Of a stretch of DNA of 64,000 nucleotides, positions 24,024 through 33,755 are shown in pieces. The stretch is from Holtiella tumoricola. Lineage in GTDB: Bacteria; Bacillota; Clostridia; Lachnospirales; Cellulosilyticaceae. A program made the translations under genes and the position numbers. Each line of letters starts with the position of its first letter. Within the stretch, counting starts at the first letter, position 1. Under the pieces are notes generated by a model that worked only from the letters and a program-made list of their open reading frames with translations, did not search any database and was not told the origin of the DNA. The stretch spans positions 124,001 to 188,000 of the forward strand of contig NZ_JAQIFT010000069.1 in NCBI RefSeq assembly GCF_027857615.1. Direction: 5' to 3'.

Positions 24024-25751
24024 TTAAACTAGTTTCCACCCACTTGCTTCTTTTATCATACTAATAAACTCTGCATAAAGTCCTTTTTGTTGAAGTAATG
24101 TTTCATGAGTACCTTGTTGCATAATGCTCCCCTCGTTCAACACGATAATTTGATCTGCTTGGCGAACCGTTTTTAAGCGGTGAGCTATCATAACAATTGT
24201 TTTATTATGCATAAGTGCATTTATAGCTACCTGAAGTTCAGCTTCATTTTCTGGATCCACACTTGCCGTTGCTTCATCTAGAATAATAATAGGAGCATTT
24301 TTTAGCATAGCACGTGCAATAGAGATACGTTGTTTTTCTCCACCAGAAAGCGTTCCGCCTCCTTCACCTAAAATGGTATTATATCCTTGCGGCAATGCAG
24401 AAATAAAATCATGGCAACGTGCTGCCTGAGCTACATCTACTACTTGTTCATGTGTAGCTTCTGGACGGCCAAATTTAATATTATTTTCAATTGTATCTTG
24501 AAATAAATAGACATTTTGAAAAACCATAGAAATATTATTCATCAAGCTATCCAGTTTATAATCTTTTACATTATATCCTCCAACAAAAATAGCCCCGCCT
24601 TGTACATCCCAAAATCTTGCAATTAAATTGCATAGCGTAGTCTTTCCACTCCCTGAAGGACCTACAATAGCAGTTGTAGTTCCAGCAGGAATAGTTAAAT
24701 TCACATGATCAAGAATCATCTGACTCCCATAAGCAAAGCTAACATCTTTAAAAGAAATGGAGGAATCTATAGGGATCAGTTCCTCTCTATCTATATCCAT
24801 AGTTGGTGTATTATCAATAGCATTGGCTTGCTCCATAGATGCACCCAAGAGTTGCAGATTGTTTGACATATTCCCAGCACTTTCTAAGTCCTGATAGATC
24901 ATAAAAGATGCTATAAGAAGTAATAGGCAACGAGAAAGAGGTAATGTTCCCGCAGAATAAAGAAATAGTATTCTTAAAACAATACTTATACTAAAAATCC
25001 GAATAATAAGCTGTCGAATTGCCATCCATGGAACTAAACTATATTCCAACGAAAGGGCTTTTTTGCTGCTATCATCTACTGCTCTGCTTACAGTTTGACC
25101 ATTATCCTTTTCTAATCCATATGACTTAACCACACTCATTCCTTGAATATACTCTAAAACTGCCTCTACTAAGTTTTCCTGAGCATGCTGACGTGCATAA
25201 GCCGTTTTATAAGCTGCTCTTTGAGATAATTCTGTAGCTAAAAGATAGGCAAAAATCCCAATAACGGAAAGTAGAGAAATTCTCCATTCTACAAATACTA
25301 ACATAAGGCATAATGCTAATGTATTTAAAAATCCTCCCAAAACCAAAACGAGGCAACGAGCTGCCGTATTTTCAACATCAGCCAGTGTTGTGGTAACCAC
25401 TGCCGTAATATTCCCTAGACTATTATCATTAAAATATCCCATAGGAATATAACGAAGCCGATTACCAATATGGATACGTTTTTCTGCTACCATACAGTAT
25501 CCTGTTTCCGTCTCTAAGTTGATAGAATGGTACGAGCAAAATGCATGACCTGCGATAGATATAAGCATAATCAATAGAATAAGCCAAATTGAATCCACTT
25601 TTCCTAACAGAATGCAATCTAGTGTAAGTACTATGGCAACGACTTGCAAAGCTGAAAACAGAGCGCCTAAAAAAGCGATGATTATTGCTTTTATCAATAA
25701 CTTTTTACGGCTTCCTGCAAATGAAAATATCTTCTTCAATACTCCAAACAT
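24024..25751 (-). CDS. ABC transporter, fused membrane-ATPase subunit (YbtQ-like), second of pair
   Basis: 575 residues from the preferred ATG. It has six TM helices (about 10-310), then a nucleotide-binding domain with Walker A GPSGSGKTT, signature LSGGEKQR, Walker B IIILDEATASVD and H-loop IAHRLKT. A GTG 18 nt upstream gives a longer form, but AGGAGG sits 7 nt before the ATG at 25749-25751. This fused architecture is typical of exporters, yet YbtP/YbtQ-type pairs import metallophore complexes. Its partner immediately upstream and the NikA-like importer genes support a siderophore/metallophore context. Confidence 0.88.
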   Translation of the reverse strand: MFGVLKKIFSFAGSRKKLLIKAIIIAFLGALFSALQVVAIVLTLDCILLGKVDSIWLILLIMLISIAGHAFCSYHSINLETETGYCMVAEKRIHIGNRLRYIPMGYFNDNSLGNITAVVTTTLADVENTAARCLVLVLGGFLNTLALCLMLVFVEWRISLLSVIGIFAYLLATELSQRAAYKTAYARQHAQENLVEAVLEYIQGMSVVKSYGLEKDNGQTVSRAVDDSSKKALSLEYSLVPWMAIRQLIIRIFSISIVLRILFLYSAGTLPLSRCLLLLIASFMIYQDLESAGNMSNNLQLLGASMEQANAIDNTPTMDIDREELIPIDSSISFKDVSFAYGSQMILDHVNLTIPAGTTTAIVGPSGSGKTTLCNLIARFWDVQGGAIFVGGYNVKDYKLDSLMNNISMVFQNVYLFQDTIENNIKFGRPEATHEQVVDVAQAARCHDFISALPQGYNTILGEGGGTLSGGEKQRISIARAMLKNAPIIILDEATASVDPENEAELQVAINALMHNKTIVMIAHRLKTVRQADQIIVLNEGSIMQQGTHETLLQQKGLYAEFISMIKEASGWKLV

Positions 25752-25765
25752 CGACTTTCCTCCTT

Positions 25766-27511
25766 TCACCGACTATCCTGTGTTCCCAAATGAGCTTTCC
25801 ACATTTGAGCATAAAGTGGACAATTTTCTATCAACTCTTCTTGTTTTCCCTGATCCACAATTTTTCCTCGCTCAATCACAACAATATTATCTGCATCCAC
25901 AATCGTAGATAACCGATGAGCAATCACAATAAGTGTTTTCCCTTTTGTCAGGGCGGAAATAGCTCGTTGAATCACAGCTTCATTTTCAGGATCAATACTC
26001 GCTGTTGCCTCATCTAAAATTACAATAGGGGCATTTTTCAACATGGCCCTCGCAATAGAAATTCTTTGTTTTTCACCACCAGATAAATGACCTCCACCAC
26101 CTCCACAGACAGTATCATATCCTTGCGACAAAACTTGAATAAAACTATCGCAACCTGTTACCTTTGCAACAAATTCCACTTCCTCATCCGTAGCATCTAG
26201 TCGCCCCATTCGAATATTTTCTCTTACCGTACGATCAAAGAGGTAGTTATCTTGTGATACATAAGCAATCTGTTGATTTAACTGATCTAGAGGAATTTTT
26301 TTTAAGTCCACTCCTCCTAGTGTAATTTTCCCACCTGTTATATCCCAAAAACCCGCTATCAACTTAGCTATTGTCGATTTCCCAGAACCTGAAGGTCCTA
26401 CAAGGGCTGTAACTGTGCCCGGTGTTATTCTCAAATTAATATCATGTAGCACCTCTTCATCCTTACTATTATAAAAGAAAGTTACATGTTCTAGAATAAT
26501 CTCTTGATTTTGAAAGGAAACTGGCTGATCTGGTCGAATTAGTTCTGGAGCATCCATGATACTAGAAATTTCTCTAACATTTATACCTATAACTGCCAAA
26601 TCATCTACAAAAGACATGGCGGATACAACAGGACCCGTCAGTCCTAAAGATAGTACTACGATGGTCAGAAAGTCAACAGATAAAAGGCTTCCATTTGACC
26701 AAAGAATAAGTCCGATTGGGAGGACGACCACTAACACAGAGGGGATAATTGATTGCCACATACACATATACTTCTGACTATCTCTCATCCAATCTACATA
26801 GTAATTAGCATTATCCTCTACAGCATCTGCATATCTTTTATAGGATCCTGCTGATTGACTAAATGCCTTAACCACTTGAATTCCTCCGATATATTCCACA
26901 ATAGCATTTGCCATACTATGACCTATTTTCACCGCACCTTCCCATCGTATAGCATAGGTTTTGGTACTCTTAGATATAATGGCAAGCCCTATGACAGTAG
27001 TCACAAATGAAGCTATACCCATGCGCCAGTCTAATACAAAAATATAGATTGCAACAATGATAGGCACTAATAAGTTAGATGTCATTTCAGGAATCAGATG
27101 CGCTAAAGTAGGCTCCATTCCCTCCACTCGGTCAATAATAGTAGTTTTGTATTGTCCTGAGGGCGTATCTAATATGGTTCCCATTGGAACCCGTGATAAT
27201 TTTCTCAAAAGTGCTTTTCGTATATCTCGTAATGTATGGAATGTTGCAGTATGTGAAACAGCCGTAGAAAGAGTAGAAAAAATTATTTTTCCAATATATC
27301 CTGCAAAGGCTAAAGTACACCATGTCAAGCAATATTGTATGCCTTCACCATTTAATAACAACCGAATTATAGATCCAATGCAAAAGTAAGGTACCATACC
27401 ACAGGCAACTCCTAATATCGCAAAAATTACCGCACTCAGAAAACCACTGTGATATGCTTCGGCCCACCTCCACAATATAGCAAAAGAAGATAAAGTCTTT
27501 TTCCCCTTCAT
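25766..27511 (-). CDS. ABC transporter, fused membrane-ATPase subunit (YbtP-like), first of pair
   Basis: 581 residues from the ATG preceded by AAGGAGG. It has an N-terminal six-helix domain and a C-terminal ATPase with Walker A GPSGSGKST, signature LSGGEKQR, Walker B IVILDEATASID and H-loop IAHRLST. Both members of the pair have intact catalytic sites, so this is a heterodimer with two consensus sites. It follows the NikA-like lipoprotein gene in one long operon and precedes its partner by 14 nt. Import versus export direction cannot be read from the sequence. Confidence 0.88.
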   Translation of the reverse strand: MKGKKTLSSFAILWRWAEAYHSGFLSAVIFAILGVACGMVPYFCIGSIIRLLLNGEGIQYCLTWCTLAFAGYIGKIIFSTLSTAVSHTATFHTLRDIRKALLRKLSRVPMGTILDTPSGQYKTTIIDRVEGMEPTLAHLIPEMTSNLLVPIIVAIYIFVLDWRMGIASFVTTVIGLAIISKSTKTYAIRWEGAVKIGHSMANAIVEYIGGIQVVKAFSQSAGSYKRYADAVEDNANYYVDWMRDSQKYMCMWQSIIPSVLVVVLPIGLILWSNGSLLSVDFLTIVVLSLGLTGPVVSAMSFVDDLAVIGINVREISSIMDAPELIRPDQPVSFQNQEIILEHVTFFYNSKDEEVLHDINLRITPGTVTALVGPSGSGKSTIAKLIAGFWDITGGKITLGGVDLKKIPLDQLNQQIAYVSQDNYLFDRTVRENIRMGRLDATDEEVEFVAKVTGCDSFIQVLSQGYDTVCGGGGGHLSGGEKQRISIARAMLKNAPIVILDEATASIDPENEAVIQRAISALTKGKTLIVIAHRLSTIVDADNIVVIERGKIVDQGKQEELIENCPLYAQMWKAHLGTQDSR

Positions 27512-27574
27512 AATTGCCACCTCCTTAGAAAACATCTATCTATATAACAGAACAAAATCCGGTTCTTACATCCC

Positions 27575-29206
27575 TTATTCTATAGGTCGAATCTTACGCA
27601 CATCAAAAAACGTTGGAGTACTGGTAAAATCATAGCCATCAATTTTCTCTGAATTATAGACAATCATATCTTTTGCAAACAGAATAGGTAAATCCAAAAC
27701 ATTGTCATTATCAAAATTAAGTAGTTGATTGAATATCCCTTGAATTTGTATAGGATCATCATTCACCTGAAACGCATTAATTAACGCTATAAATTCATCA
27801 CTATCTTCAATATTCTTCAGACTTGGAACATGAGGGGAACGAGATAGCATTGGGATAAAGTAATTGTGAGGAGCCGTATAGGGCTGTTCCGTATTCCACA
27901 TAATCAGGTCATAGTTACCTGCCACACCTTCTTGCCACCAGGTCATCATCTCTTGTCCTTCTGTCTGCACACCAATACCAATAATTGCTAGTTGACTTTT
28001 TATTGCGGTTGCCAGCGGTTTGTTCAGCGCATCTGCGGAATGATATGTATATTTCAGTATTAAAGGCTGCCCATCTTTTTCACGTATACCAGTAGATTCA
28101 TTCATAATCCATCCTTCTTGCTCTAAAAGCGCGTTGGCTTTATCTAAATTGTATGTACGCACAACATTCAACTCAACATCTGTATAAGGAACGTCATCTG
28201 GGAACAAGTGATCCGCTGGAGTTTCTTTGCCATAAGTCAAACCGTTAGATAACGTCTTTTTATCAATCCCATAAGCAACAGCTGATCTCATATTCACATT
28301 GGAGAGTACTCCAGAAGCGTTAACAACCAGATTGCGAGCTTTGGAGTCACTTTTAGCTACTGCTCCTTCAATATTAGATAGAGTGATTGCCTGATCATAA
28401 TCATCCCAAGATAGTAGTGCGCTTCCATATATCAAGTCAATTTCTCCATTCTGTAGAGCCTGTAGACGAGCAGAAGCTTCAGGAATATATTTAACAATTA
28501 CTTCATCATAGTATGGCTGTTCACCCCAGTAATTTTCATTACGTATAAAACGAACATATTCTCCATCCACAATCTCATCATAAATATATGGACCAGTACC
28601 TACAACGTCTTTCATCAACTGATAATTTCCTTCCTCTAGAACTTTTGGAGAAACAAGGACCATTGTTTCAGGGTAGCAAAAATCCATTAAATACGCAAAA
28701 TAGGCATTAGGATAATGGAATGTAAGGGTATATTCATCTACGATTTCAACACTTTCCAAATTAGCGACAGCAGAAATATTACTGAAATTAGGGTTAGAAT
28801 GTGCAAACTCAAAATCTGCTTTTACAGCTTCTCCATTAAAGGGCGTGCCATCATGGAAGGTAACTCCTTCCTTCAGATGAAAGGTCAATGCCTTCCCTTC
28901 ATTAGAGAATTCCCAGCTTTCTGCTAATCCTGGAACAACCTTGCCATCTTCATAATTAACAAGACCTTCATAGCAAAGTTTAGTACCTATATTATTTTGA
29001 ACATCCATGTTCAATGGATAGAGCGTATTTAATTCAGCTCCTACTGCAGTAGTCAATATTTTAGGTTCAGTAATTGTAGCCTCCGATTTCTTAGAAGCAG
29101 ATGTAGTATTTGTACTTGACTCCCCATTACCATTGCTGCAACCAGCAAAAGTGCCACAAAGTAATGCCCCACACAGAGCAAGAGAGATTAACTTTCTTTT
29201 TTTCAT
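27575..29206 (-). CDS. NikA/DppA-family substrate-binding lipoprotein
   Basis: 543 residues. The signal peptide ends with lipobox TFAGC (Cys22), followed by a Ser/Thr-rich linker. The mature part is a family-5 extracellular solute-binding protein: YEGLVNYEDGKVVPGLAESW, LKEGVTFHDGTPFNGEAV and VGTGPYIYD are typical. Members bind oligopeptides, Ni2+ or metallophore complexes. Clustering with YbtPQ-like genes and an AraC regulator favours a metal-chelate ligand. GAAAGGAAG precedes the ATG. It starts 3 nt after the upstream ATPase gene. Confidence 0.9.
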   Translation of the reverse strand: MKKRKLISLALCGALLCGTFAGCSNGNGESSTNTTSASKKSEATITEPKILTTAVGAELNTLYPLNMDVQNNIGTKLCYEGLVNYEDGKVVPGLAESWEFSNEGKALTFHLKEGVTFHDGTPFNGEAVKADFEFAHSNPNFSNISAVANLESVEIVDEYTLTFHYPNAYFAYLMDFCYPETMVLVSPKVLEEGNYQLMKDVVGTGPYIYDEIVDGEYVRFIRNENYWGEQPYYDEVIVKYIPEASARLQALQNGEIDLIYGSALLSWDDYDQAITLSNIEGAVAKSDSKARNLVVNASGVLSNVNMRSAVAYGIDKKTLSNGLTYGKETPADHLFPDDVPYTDVELNVVRTYNLDKANALLEQEGWIMNESTGIREKDGQPLILKYTYHSADALNKPLATAIKSQLAIIGIGVQTEGQEMMTWWQEGVAGNYDLIMWNTEQPYTAPHNYFIPMLSRSPHVPSLKNIEDSDEFIALINAFQVNDDPIQIQGIFNQLLNFDNDNVLDLPILFAKDMIVYNSEKIDGYDFTSTPTFFDVRKIRPIE

Positions 29207-29209
29207 ATA

Positions 29210-29926
29210 TTAACTTCCTTTCTTTGTATTTTTTATACCAACACGAATAATTTGCCCACATTGTATTGTGAGAATTGTATCAGATAGCCGGTAAGCACTA
29301 TCTATATCATGAGTAATTAATAAAAATGCACACTCAAACTCTTTATGATATTGCTCCAAGACAGTCATTACAGCCTCTGCAGATATAAAATCAAGGCCAC
29401 TTAATACCTCATCTAGCACTAAATAACGAGGATAGATTGACATGGCACGAATCAGAGAAAGACGTCTTTGTTCACCTCCCGAAAGCTGTCTTGCCGGAAC
29501 ATTTAGTAGCCGAGAATCCATATGTGTTAATTCCATTAATTCACCGATTCGTTCACGTCGTTGTTTTCTTGTCATATCTGTTAAATTAATCATGGCTTCT
29601 TCAACATTTCGTCGGACAGATAACATAGGATTTAATGTGCCACCCGTGTCTTGAAATACTGCTTGGATTTTTCTTCTATGTTTTCGCCAGTCTTCGGCAT
29701 TCCAGTTAGTTGTATCTTCTCCATCTAAGAATATTTTTCCAGTATCTGGATGTTCTAACCCAACTAAAAGGCGAGCAAGAGTACTTTTCCCTGATCCAGA
29801 CTCTCCTACAAGGCAAGTAAATGAACCAGGCTCTAACTTAATAGATATGTTTTTTAATGCCTCAAAGGATAATCCATGAGATTCCAAATAAGTTTTACTA
29901 ATATGTTCAGCAATTAGTCCTTCCAT
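29210..29926 (-). CDS. Opp/Nik-type ABC transporter ATPase (second)
   Basis: About 238 residues. Walker A GESGSGKST, signature LSGGEQRR, Walker B YLVLDEVLSGLD and H-loop LLITHD give a complete ATPase of the OppF/NikE type, shorter than usual because the C-terminal Opp extension is missing. An in-frame GTG lies at 29930-29932, but AGGAGG favours the ATG at 29924-29926. The start overlaps the first ATPase gene by 13 nt. It energises the NikB/NikC-like permease pair. Confidence 0.88.
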   Translation of the reverse strand: MEGLIAEHISKTYLESHGLSFEALKNISIKLEPGSFTCLVGESGSGKSTLARLLVGLEHPDTGKIFLDGEDTTNWNAEDWRKHRRKIQAVFQDTGGTLNPMLSVRRNVEEAMINLTDMTRKQRRERIGELMELTHMDSRLLNVPARQLSGGEQRRLSLIRAMSIYPRYLVLDEVLSGLDFISAEAVMTVLEQYHKEFECAFLLITHDIDSAYRLSDTILTIQCGQIIRVGIKNTKKGS

Positions 29927-30702
29927 GTCCACCCCTCCTTACTGACTGACCTATTGGCAGTCACATACTCCTTTGTCCATTCACACGTTGGATTAGAGAG
30001 AAGTTCTTCCATAGTACCTGTTTCTGTCAGCTGACCCCATTCCATTACATAAACCCTATCACACTGCTGACTTAATGCAGCTATATCATGAGAGATAAAT
30101 AAAATACCTGCCCTTTCTTTTTGTTGGGCTAATAGTTTCAACAATAACGTCCTGTTTTCTGAATCTAATGCAGAGGTCGGTTCATCAGCCAAAATGTATT
30201 TGGGGCTCATTGCCAGCAAGAGCGCAGCGGCTGAGCGTTGAAGCATCCCTCCTGAAAGCTGCCCAGGAAAGCTGTTAAGTACTCGTTTGGGTTGAGAAAA
30301 ACCTAAATCAACCAGTAATTCTTTTGCTTGGTCTATAGCTTGTTGTCGAGACATGCCCATTTTTAAGTGAAGTGTTTCAACAATCTGTTTTTCCATCTTA
30401 ATTTGTGGATCAAATGCAGTCATGGGATTCTGGGGAATAAAACCTAACGTCGTTCCACATAAACACCGATGTTTTTTTAAAGATAATGTACCAAGGGCAA
30501 TATCATCTACAAATATTTCTCCGCTACTTATACTGCATCCCCTACTTAAAGTCCCCAATAAAGCCTTTAATAAAGTGGATTTACCTGCCCCACTTTGCCC
30601 AGTCAATCCAACAACTTCTCCTACTTCTAAGTGCAAAGAAATTTGATGTAAAAGTTTATAACCATCTTGAGTTATTACAGATAAATTTTGGACATCAACC
30701 AT
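29914..30702 (-). CDS. Opp/Nik-type ABC transporter ATPase (first)
   Basis: 262 residues of the OppD/NikD type. Walker A GQSGAGKST, Q-loop IPQNPMTAFDP, signature LSGGMLQR, Walker B YILADEPTSALD and H-loop ISHD are present. GAGGGGGG precedes the ATG, whose A overlaps the stop of the upstream permease gene (TAATG). The C-terminal oligopeptide-type extension is short, as in nickel/metallophore importers. Confidence 0.9.
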   Translation of the reverse strand: MVDVQNLSVITQDGYKLLHQISLHLEVGEVVGLTGQSGAGKSTLLKALLGTLSRGCSISSGEIFVDDIALGTLSLKKHRCLCGTTLGFIPQNPMTAFDPQIKMEKQIVETLHLKMGMSRQQAIDQAKELLVDLGFSQPKRVLNSFPGQLSGGMLQRSAAALLLAMSPKYILADEPTSALDSENRTLLLKLLAQQKERAGILFISHDIAALSQQCDRVYVMEWGQLTETGTMEELLSNPTCEWTKEYVTANRSVSKEGWTWKD

Positions 30703-31502
30703 TAGTTCCCCCCTCTTTTTTCAATTTCTCTACCTAACATGTGAAATGCCATCGTGCAAAGAACAATCATAGTAATGGGATATAGTGTCAGCCTTGAATG
30801 GGCAAGGAGATAATGATGTGCTTCAGATACCATACTTCCCCAATCGATTACATTGTCACCCATTCCAAGTCCAATAAATGAAAATCCCACAATTGACAAA
30901 ATCATATCCGCACAAGATAAGCAAATAAAATGTAGGACGTCCCATATAAGATTCGGAAGAATATGCCCAAATAGCACTCGCATTTTTTTCGCTCCAGAAG
31001 CCATAGCACACATGATATATGCCTTGTTTTGTTCTATAGTGGTGCGCGTTTGTACCAACTTAACCAACCGTAACAAAAGAGAAACTGTAACTGCAACTAA
31101 CATAGTAATGACACTATTTCCCCAAGCCGCAATAAAAATAATTAAATAAGCAATAGGTGGCATTGCGGTTACTGCATTTAAAATGCCTTCTAATACTACA
31201 TTTTTTCCTCCTTCGCTCCCACCTATAAAGAGCCCTACCAAAGTTCCAAAAACACTTACTATCAATGCCCCTACTAAAACAATCATCAAAGTAGTACGCC
31301 CTCCATACAATAAGCGAGATAATACGCACCGCCCCATATTATCAGTCCCCAATGGATACTCTATACAAGGAGACTGAAAACGAATTTCCATATTCACCAG
31401 GCCAGGATTATGTGGAGCAAATAAAAAACCAAAGGTACATATTAGAATAATTATTAGAGGAAAAATTAATTCTAATTTTCTTTTTAATTGAGATTGTTTC
31501 AT
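30702..31502 (-). CDS. Opp/Nik-type ABC permease (NikC-like)
   Basis: 266 residues with about six TM helices, an N-terminal segment around residues 12-30 and the family motif YPLGTDNMGRCVLSRLLYGGR. The EAA-like cytoplasmic loop is MCAMASGAKKMRVLFGHILP. It pairs with the NikB-like subunit whose gene it overlaps by 4 nt (ATGA). It forms half of the translocation channel for the substrate delivered by the lipoprotein encoded downstream. Confidence 0.9.
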   Translation of the reverse strand: MKQSQLKRKLELIFPLIIILICTFGFLFAPHNPGLVNMEIRFQSPCIEYPLGTDNMGRCVLSRLLYGGRTTLMIVLVGALIVSVFGTLVGLFIGGSEGGKNVVLEGILNAVTAMPPIAYLIIFIAAWGNSVITMLVAVTVSLLLRLVKLVQTRTTIEQNKAYIMCAMASGAKKMRVLFGHILPNLIWDVLHFICLSCADMILSIVGFSFIGLGMGDNVIDWGSMVSEAHHYLLAHSRLTLYPITMIVLCTMAFHMLGREIEKRGGN

Positions 31503-32452
31503 CCTCCGCCTCCCTTTGCTCTCATATCACTACGCAATATGTACTGTAATAATTCCGTGAAACTGTCTAGAACAACTAACACAAGTGCAAGAATCAATAC
31601 AGCCCCATGGATTATTGGTGAGTCCCTTTTAACTACAGCATCAACAATAAGATACCCAAAGCCGGGCAGTGAAAACACTCGCTCTACAATAGCTGCATTT
31701 GCTAAGCACAAACTCAGCATTTGTGCAAAACTGGGTAGTAAATCTACTATTGCATGAGGTAATCCATGAAAAATCAAGATATATCCTTCACTCAATCCTC
31801 TACACCTAGCATACATGGCATAATCTTGCTCCATCTCTCTTTCTAAAGAGGACGCAAGCATTTGTCCATAAAAGCATATTCCACATACCGATAGACAAAG
31901 TGCCACCGGAAAATATTTTGCTATCCCAGTATTACCCAATACACTCAACCAACCAAGTTTTAACGCAAAAATATCGATAAAAGCTGTTCCTAAGTAGAAT
32001 CCCGGTACAGAAATACCTACCATGGTTAATAGAGAGAGTAATGTTCCCCAAATCCTATTTCTCCCTAAGTATCCAAGTGTCCCCACTGCTAGTGCACCTA
32101 TAGACATCATTATGCCGGAGAGTGCCACAACCTTTAATGTGACTGAAACTGTTTTTGCCAATTCGTTCGCGACAGGGTTACCAGTACCTAACGAAATACC
32201 AAAATCCATGCAAACGGCATTTCTAACCCAATCAAAATATTGTAGCAGTAGAGGCTTATCTAACCCCAACATTACTCTGGCTTTGTCAATTTGTTCTTGA
32301 GTCACAATAGCTGAATTCCGCTTTACATAGGCAGTAGCTGGATCAATGGGAGACAAACGCATAAGCAGGAAGGATAACAGTGTTACTACAAATACTGTTA
32401 AGATGACGATGGCTATTTTACGGATGATATATCGCTTGGTTTCACGCCTCAT
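31499..32452 (-). CDS. Opp/Nik-type ABC permease (NikB-like)
   Basis: About 317 residues from the ATG with AAAGGAGG upstream. A 33-nt longer frame lacks such a site. It has six TM helices; DPATAYVKRNSAIVTQEQIDKARVMLGLDKPLL is the characteristic first periplasmic loop of NikB/DppB proteins, and CRGLSEGYILIFHGLPHA is the EAA loop. It is the first gene of the transport operon. An intrinsic terminator sits only ~46 nt upstream, between it and the AraC gene, so expression may involve read-through or attenuation. Confidence 0.9.
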   Translation of the reverse strand: MRRETKRYIIRKIAIVILTVFVVTLLSFLLMRLSPIDPATAYVKRNSAIVTQEQIDKARVMLGLDKPLLLQYFDWVRNAVCMDFGISLGTGNPVANELAKTVSVTLKVVALSGIMMSIGALAVGTLGYLGRNRIWGTLLSLLTMVGISVPGFYLGTAFIDIFALKLGWLSVLGNTGIAKYFPVALCLSVCGICFYGQMLASSLEREMEQDYAMYARCRGLSEGYILIFHGLPHAIVDLLPSFAQMLSLCLANAAIVERVFSLPGFGYLIVDAVVKRDSPIIHGAVLILALVLVVLDSFTELLQYILRSDMRAKGGGG

Positions 32453-32497
32453 AATATCCCCTCCTTTAAGTTGGTTGCTAATCATCGTGTTTCAAAA

Positions 32498-32523
32498 AAA
32501 ACGCATCGGAATCGATGCGTTTT
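32498..32523 (-). terminator. terminator between AraC gene and transport operon
   Basis: CGCATCG-GAAT-CGATGCG with flanking A/T pairs gives an 11-bp stem, followed on the - strand by a run of T (positions below 32498). It is too close to the downstream start codon to leave room for a promoter after it, suggesting attenuation or read-through control. Confidence 0.8.
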
Positions 32524-32588
32524 CTCGGCTTATGATCCCTCTTGCTTACAGAAACCATAATACTGAATATTCTATTTCGTTGCCACTC

Positions 32589-33608
32589 CTATAAGACACT
32601 ACGCCCTCCTTTTAGACAAAAACTTTTTCGATACTCTGTGGGAGTCTGCCCTATGAACTGTTTAAAAACTTCTGAGAACTTACTAGCATTTTGATAACCA
32701 ACTTGATAAGAAATATTTGTTATTCCATCATTTGATTCGCGTAAAAGTTGAGCGGCAAACTGTACACGATAAGCCTGCATATAAGTATTGATTGAAGAAC
32801 CATACACTTCTTTGAAGCAGAGCTTCATTGAAGTTAATGGATAATTGAATGTATGAGAAAGTTCTTTCAAGGTAACATGACGATGAAGGTTTTGAATAAG
32901 GTATTGTCTAATTGCTTTAATCGACTCTATCTGTATTTTATTAAAATATTGACGTTCTTCTCGTTTTGCAGTAATTTCTGGTGAGTTTAAAAATAAGAAT
33001 AATTCCATTACTTTTATTTTGAAATATCCACTTTTCAAATCTTCAGGTGTTTTATATAGTTCTGAAAAAATGTGTTGAATAGAATCAGTTGCTCTCATGA
33101 TAAAGCAAGAGTTACCCTGGCACAAACTTTCCTTCATAGAGAACAAATCAAAAGATAGCCCCCTTCCTAAAGCATTTGATACCTGTTTTAATACCTGTGT
33201 TGCTAGAGATATATCTACTGCAATAGTTATACCATGATAATGAGATAAGGGAAACCAGCTCTCACGTGCAACATTCGTCATCACATTAACTGCTAAATCA
33301 CCTTCTCCTAAATAAGCTGTTTCTCCATTAGAAAACTCACATTCAAATCGTCCTATACGACAATGATTAATCTCTATAATATCTGCTCGTGGAGTTGCAT
33401 TATGCCTAACACCATTTGTCATATGGATATCATTATAGAGAATTTCTATTCCCGGGAACACTGAATACCTAATAATAATACCTTCTCCAGTATTATTTTC
33501 CATTTTATAAATAGAACATTCTTCTCCATGAATAATCGTTTGCGTATCAGATTCATTTAAAACATGCGTTTTTATTAGTTCTTCCGTTTCAGTAAATAGT
33601 TTTTTCAT
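32589..33608 (-). CDS. AraC-family regulator of the metallophore operon (YbtA-like)
   Basis: About 339 residues from the ATG at 33606-33608, which has GAGGTG 5 nt upstream (a TTG 12 nt earlier is unlikely). The N-terminal ~230 residues are a ligand-binding region. The C-terminal ~100 are two helix-turn-helices: VTLKELSHTFNYPLTSMKLC and ITNISYQVGYQNASKFSEVF, with the family end QFIGQTPTEYRK. YbtA-type regulators sense metallophores and activate their transport genes. It is encoded directly upstream of, and co-directional with, the transport operon. A dyad operator candidate lies in its own promoter. Confidence 0.88.
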   Translation of the reverse strand: MKKLFTETEELIKTHVLNESDTQTIIHGEECSIYKMENNTGEGIIIRYSVFPGIEILYNDIHMTNGVRHNATPRADIIEINHCRIGRFECEFSNGETAYLGEGDLAVNVMTNVARESWFPLSHYHGITIAVDISLATQVLKQVSNALGRGLSFDLFSMKESLCQGNSCFIMRATDSIQHIFSELYKTPEDLKSGYFKIKVMELFLFLNSPEITAKREERQYFNKIQIESIKAIRQYLIQNLHRHVTLKELSHTFNYPLTSMKLCFKEVYGSSINTYMQAYRVQFAAQLLRESNDGITNISYQVGYQNASKFSEVFKQFIGQTPTEYRKSFCLKGGRSVL

Positions 33609-33633
33609 TATACACCTCAACTTTGGATAAGGT

Positions 33634-33651
33634 AGTTAGTTCCAACTAACT
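33634..33651. promoter_or_regulatory. inverted repeat in AraC promoter, possibly DtxR-type
   Basis: AGTTAGTT-CC-AACTAACT is a perfect 8-bp dyad 26 nt upstream of the AraC start. It resembles in layout the TTAGGTTAG/CTAACCTAA dyad of DtxR/IdeR/MntR iron-type repressors, which would fit metal-responsive control, but the match is partial. Confidence 0.4.
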
Positions 33652-33755
33652 CTATACTTACATTTTATCAGTATTTGATAACCTTAGTCAATTTTCAATG
33701 TATTTATAAATACCTTACACCCAAATAAAAATAGACATTATTATAATTTACACCG

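Noticed and set aside
32589..33620. Longer AraC protein from a TTG at 33618-33620
   Set aside because: GAGGTG lies inside that extension and is ideally spaced from the ATG at 33606-33608.
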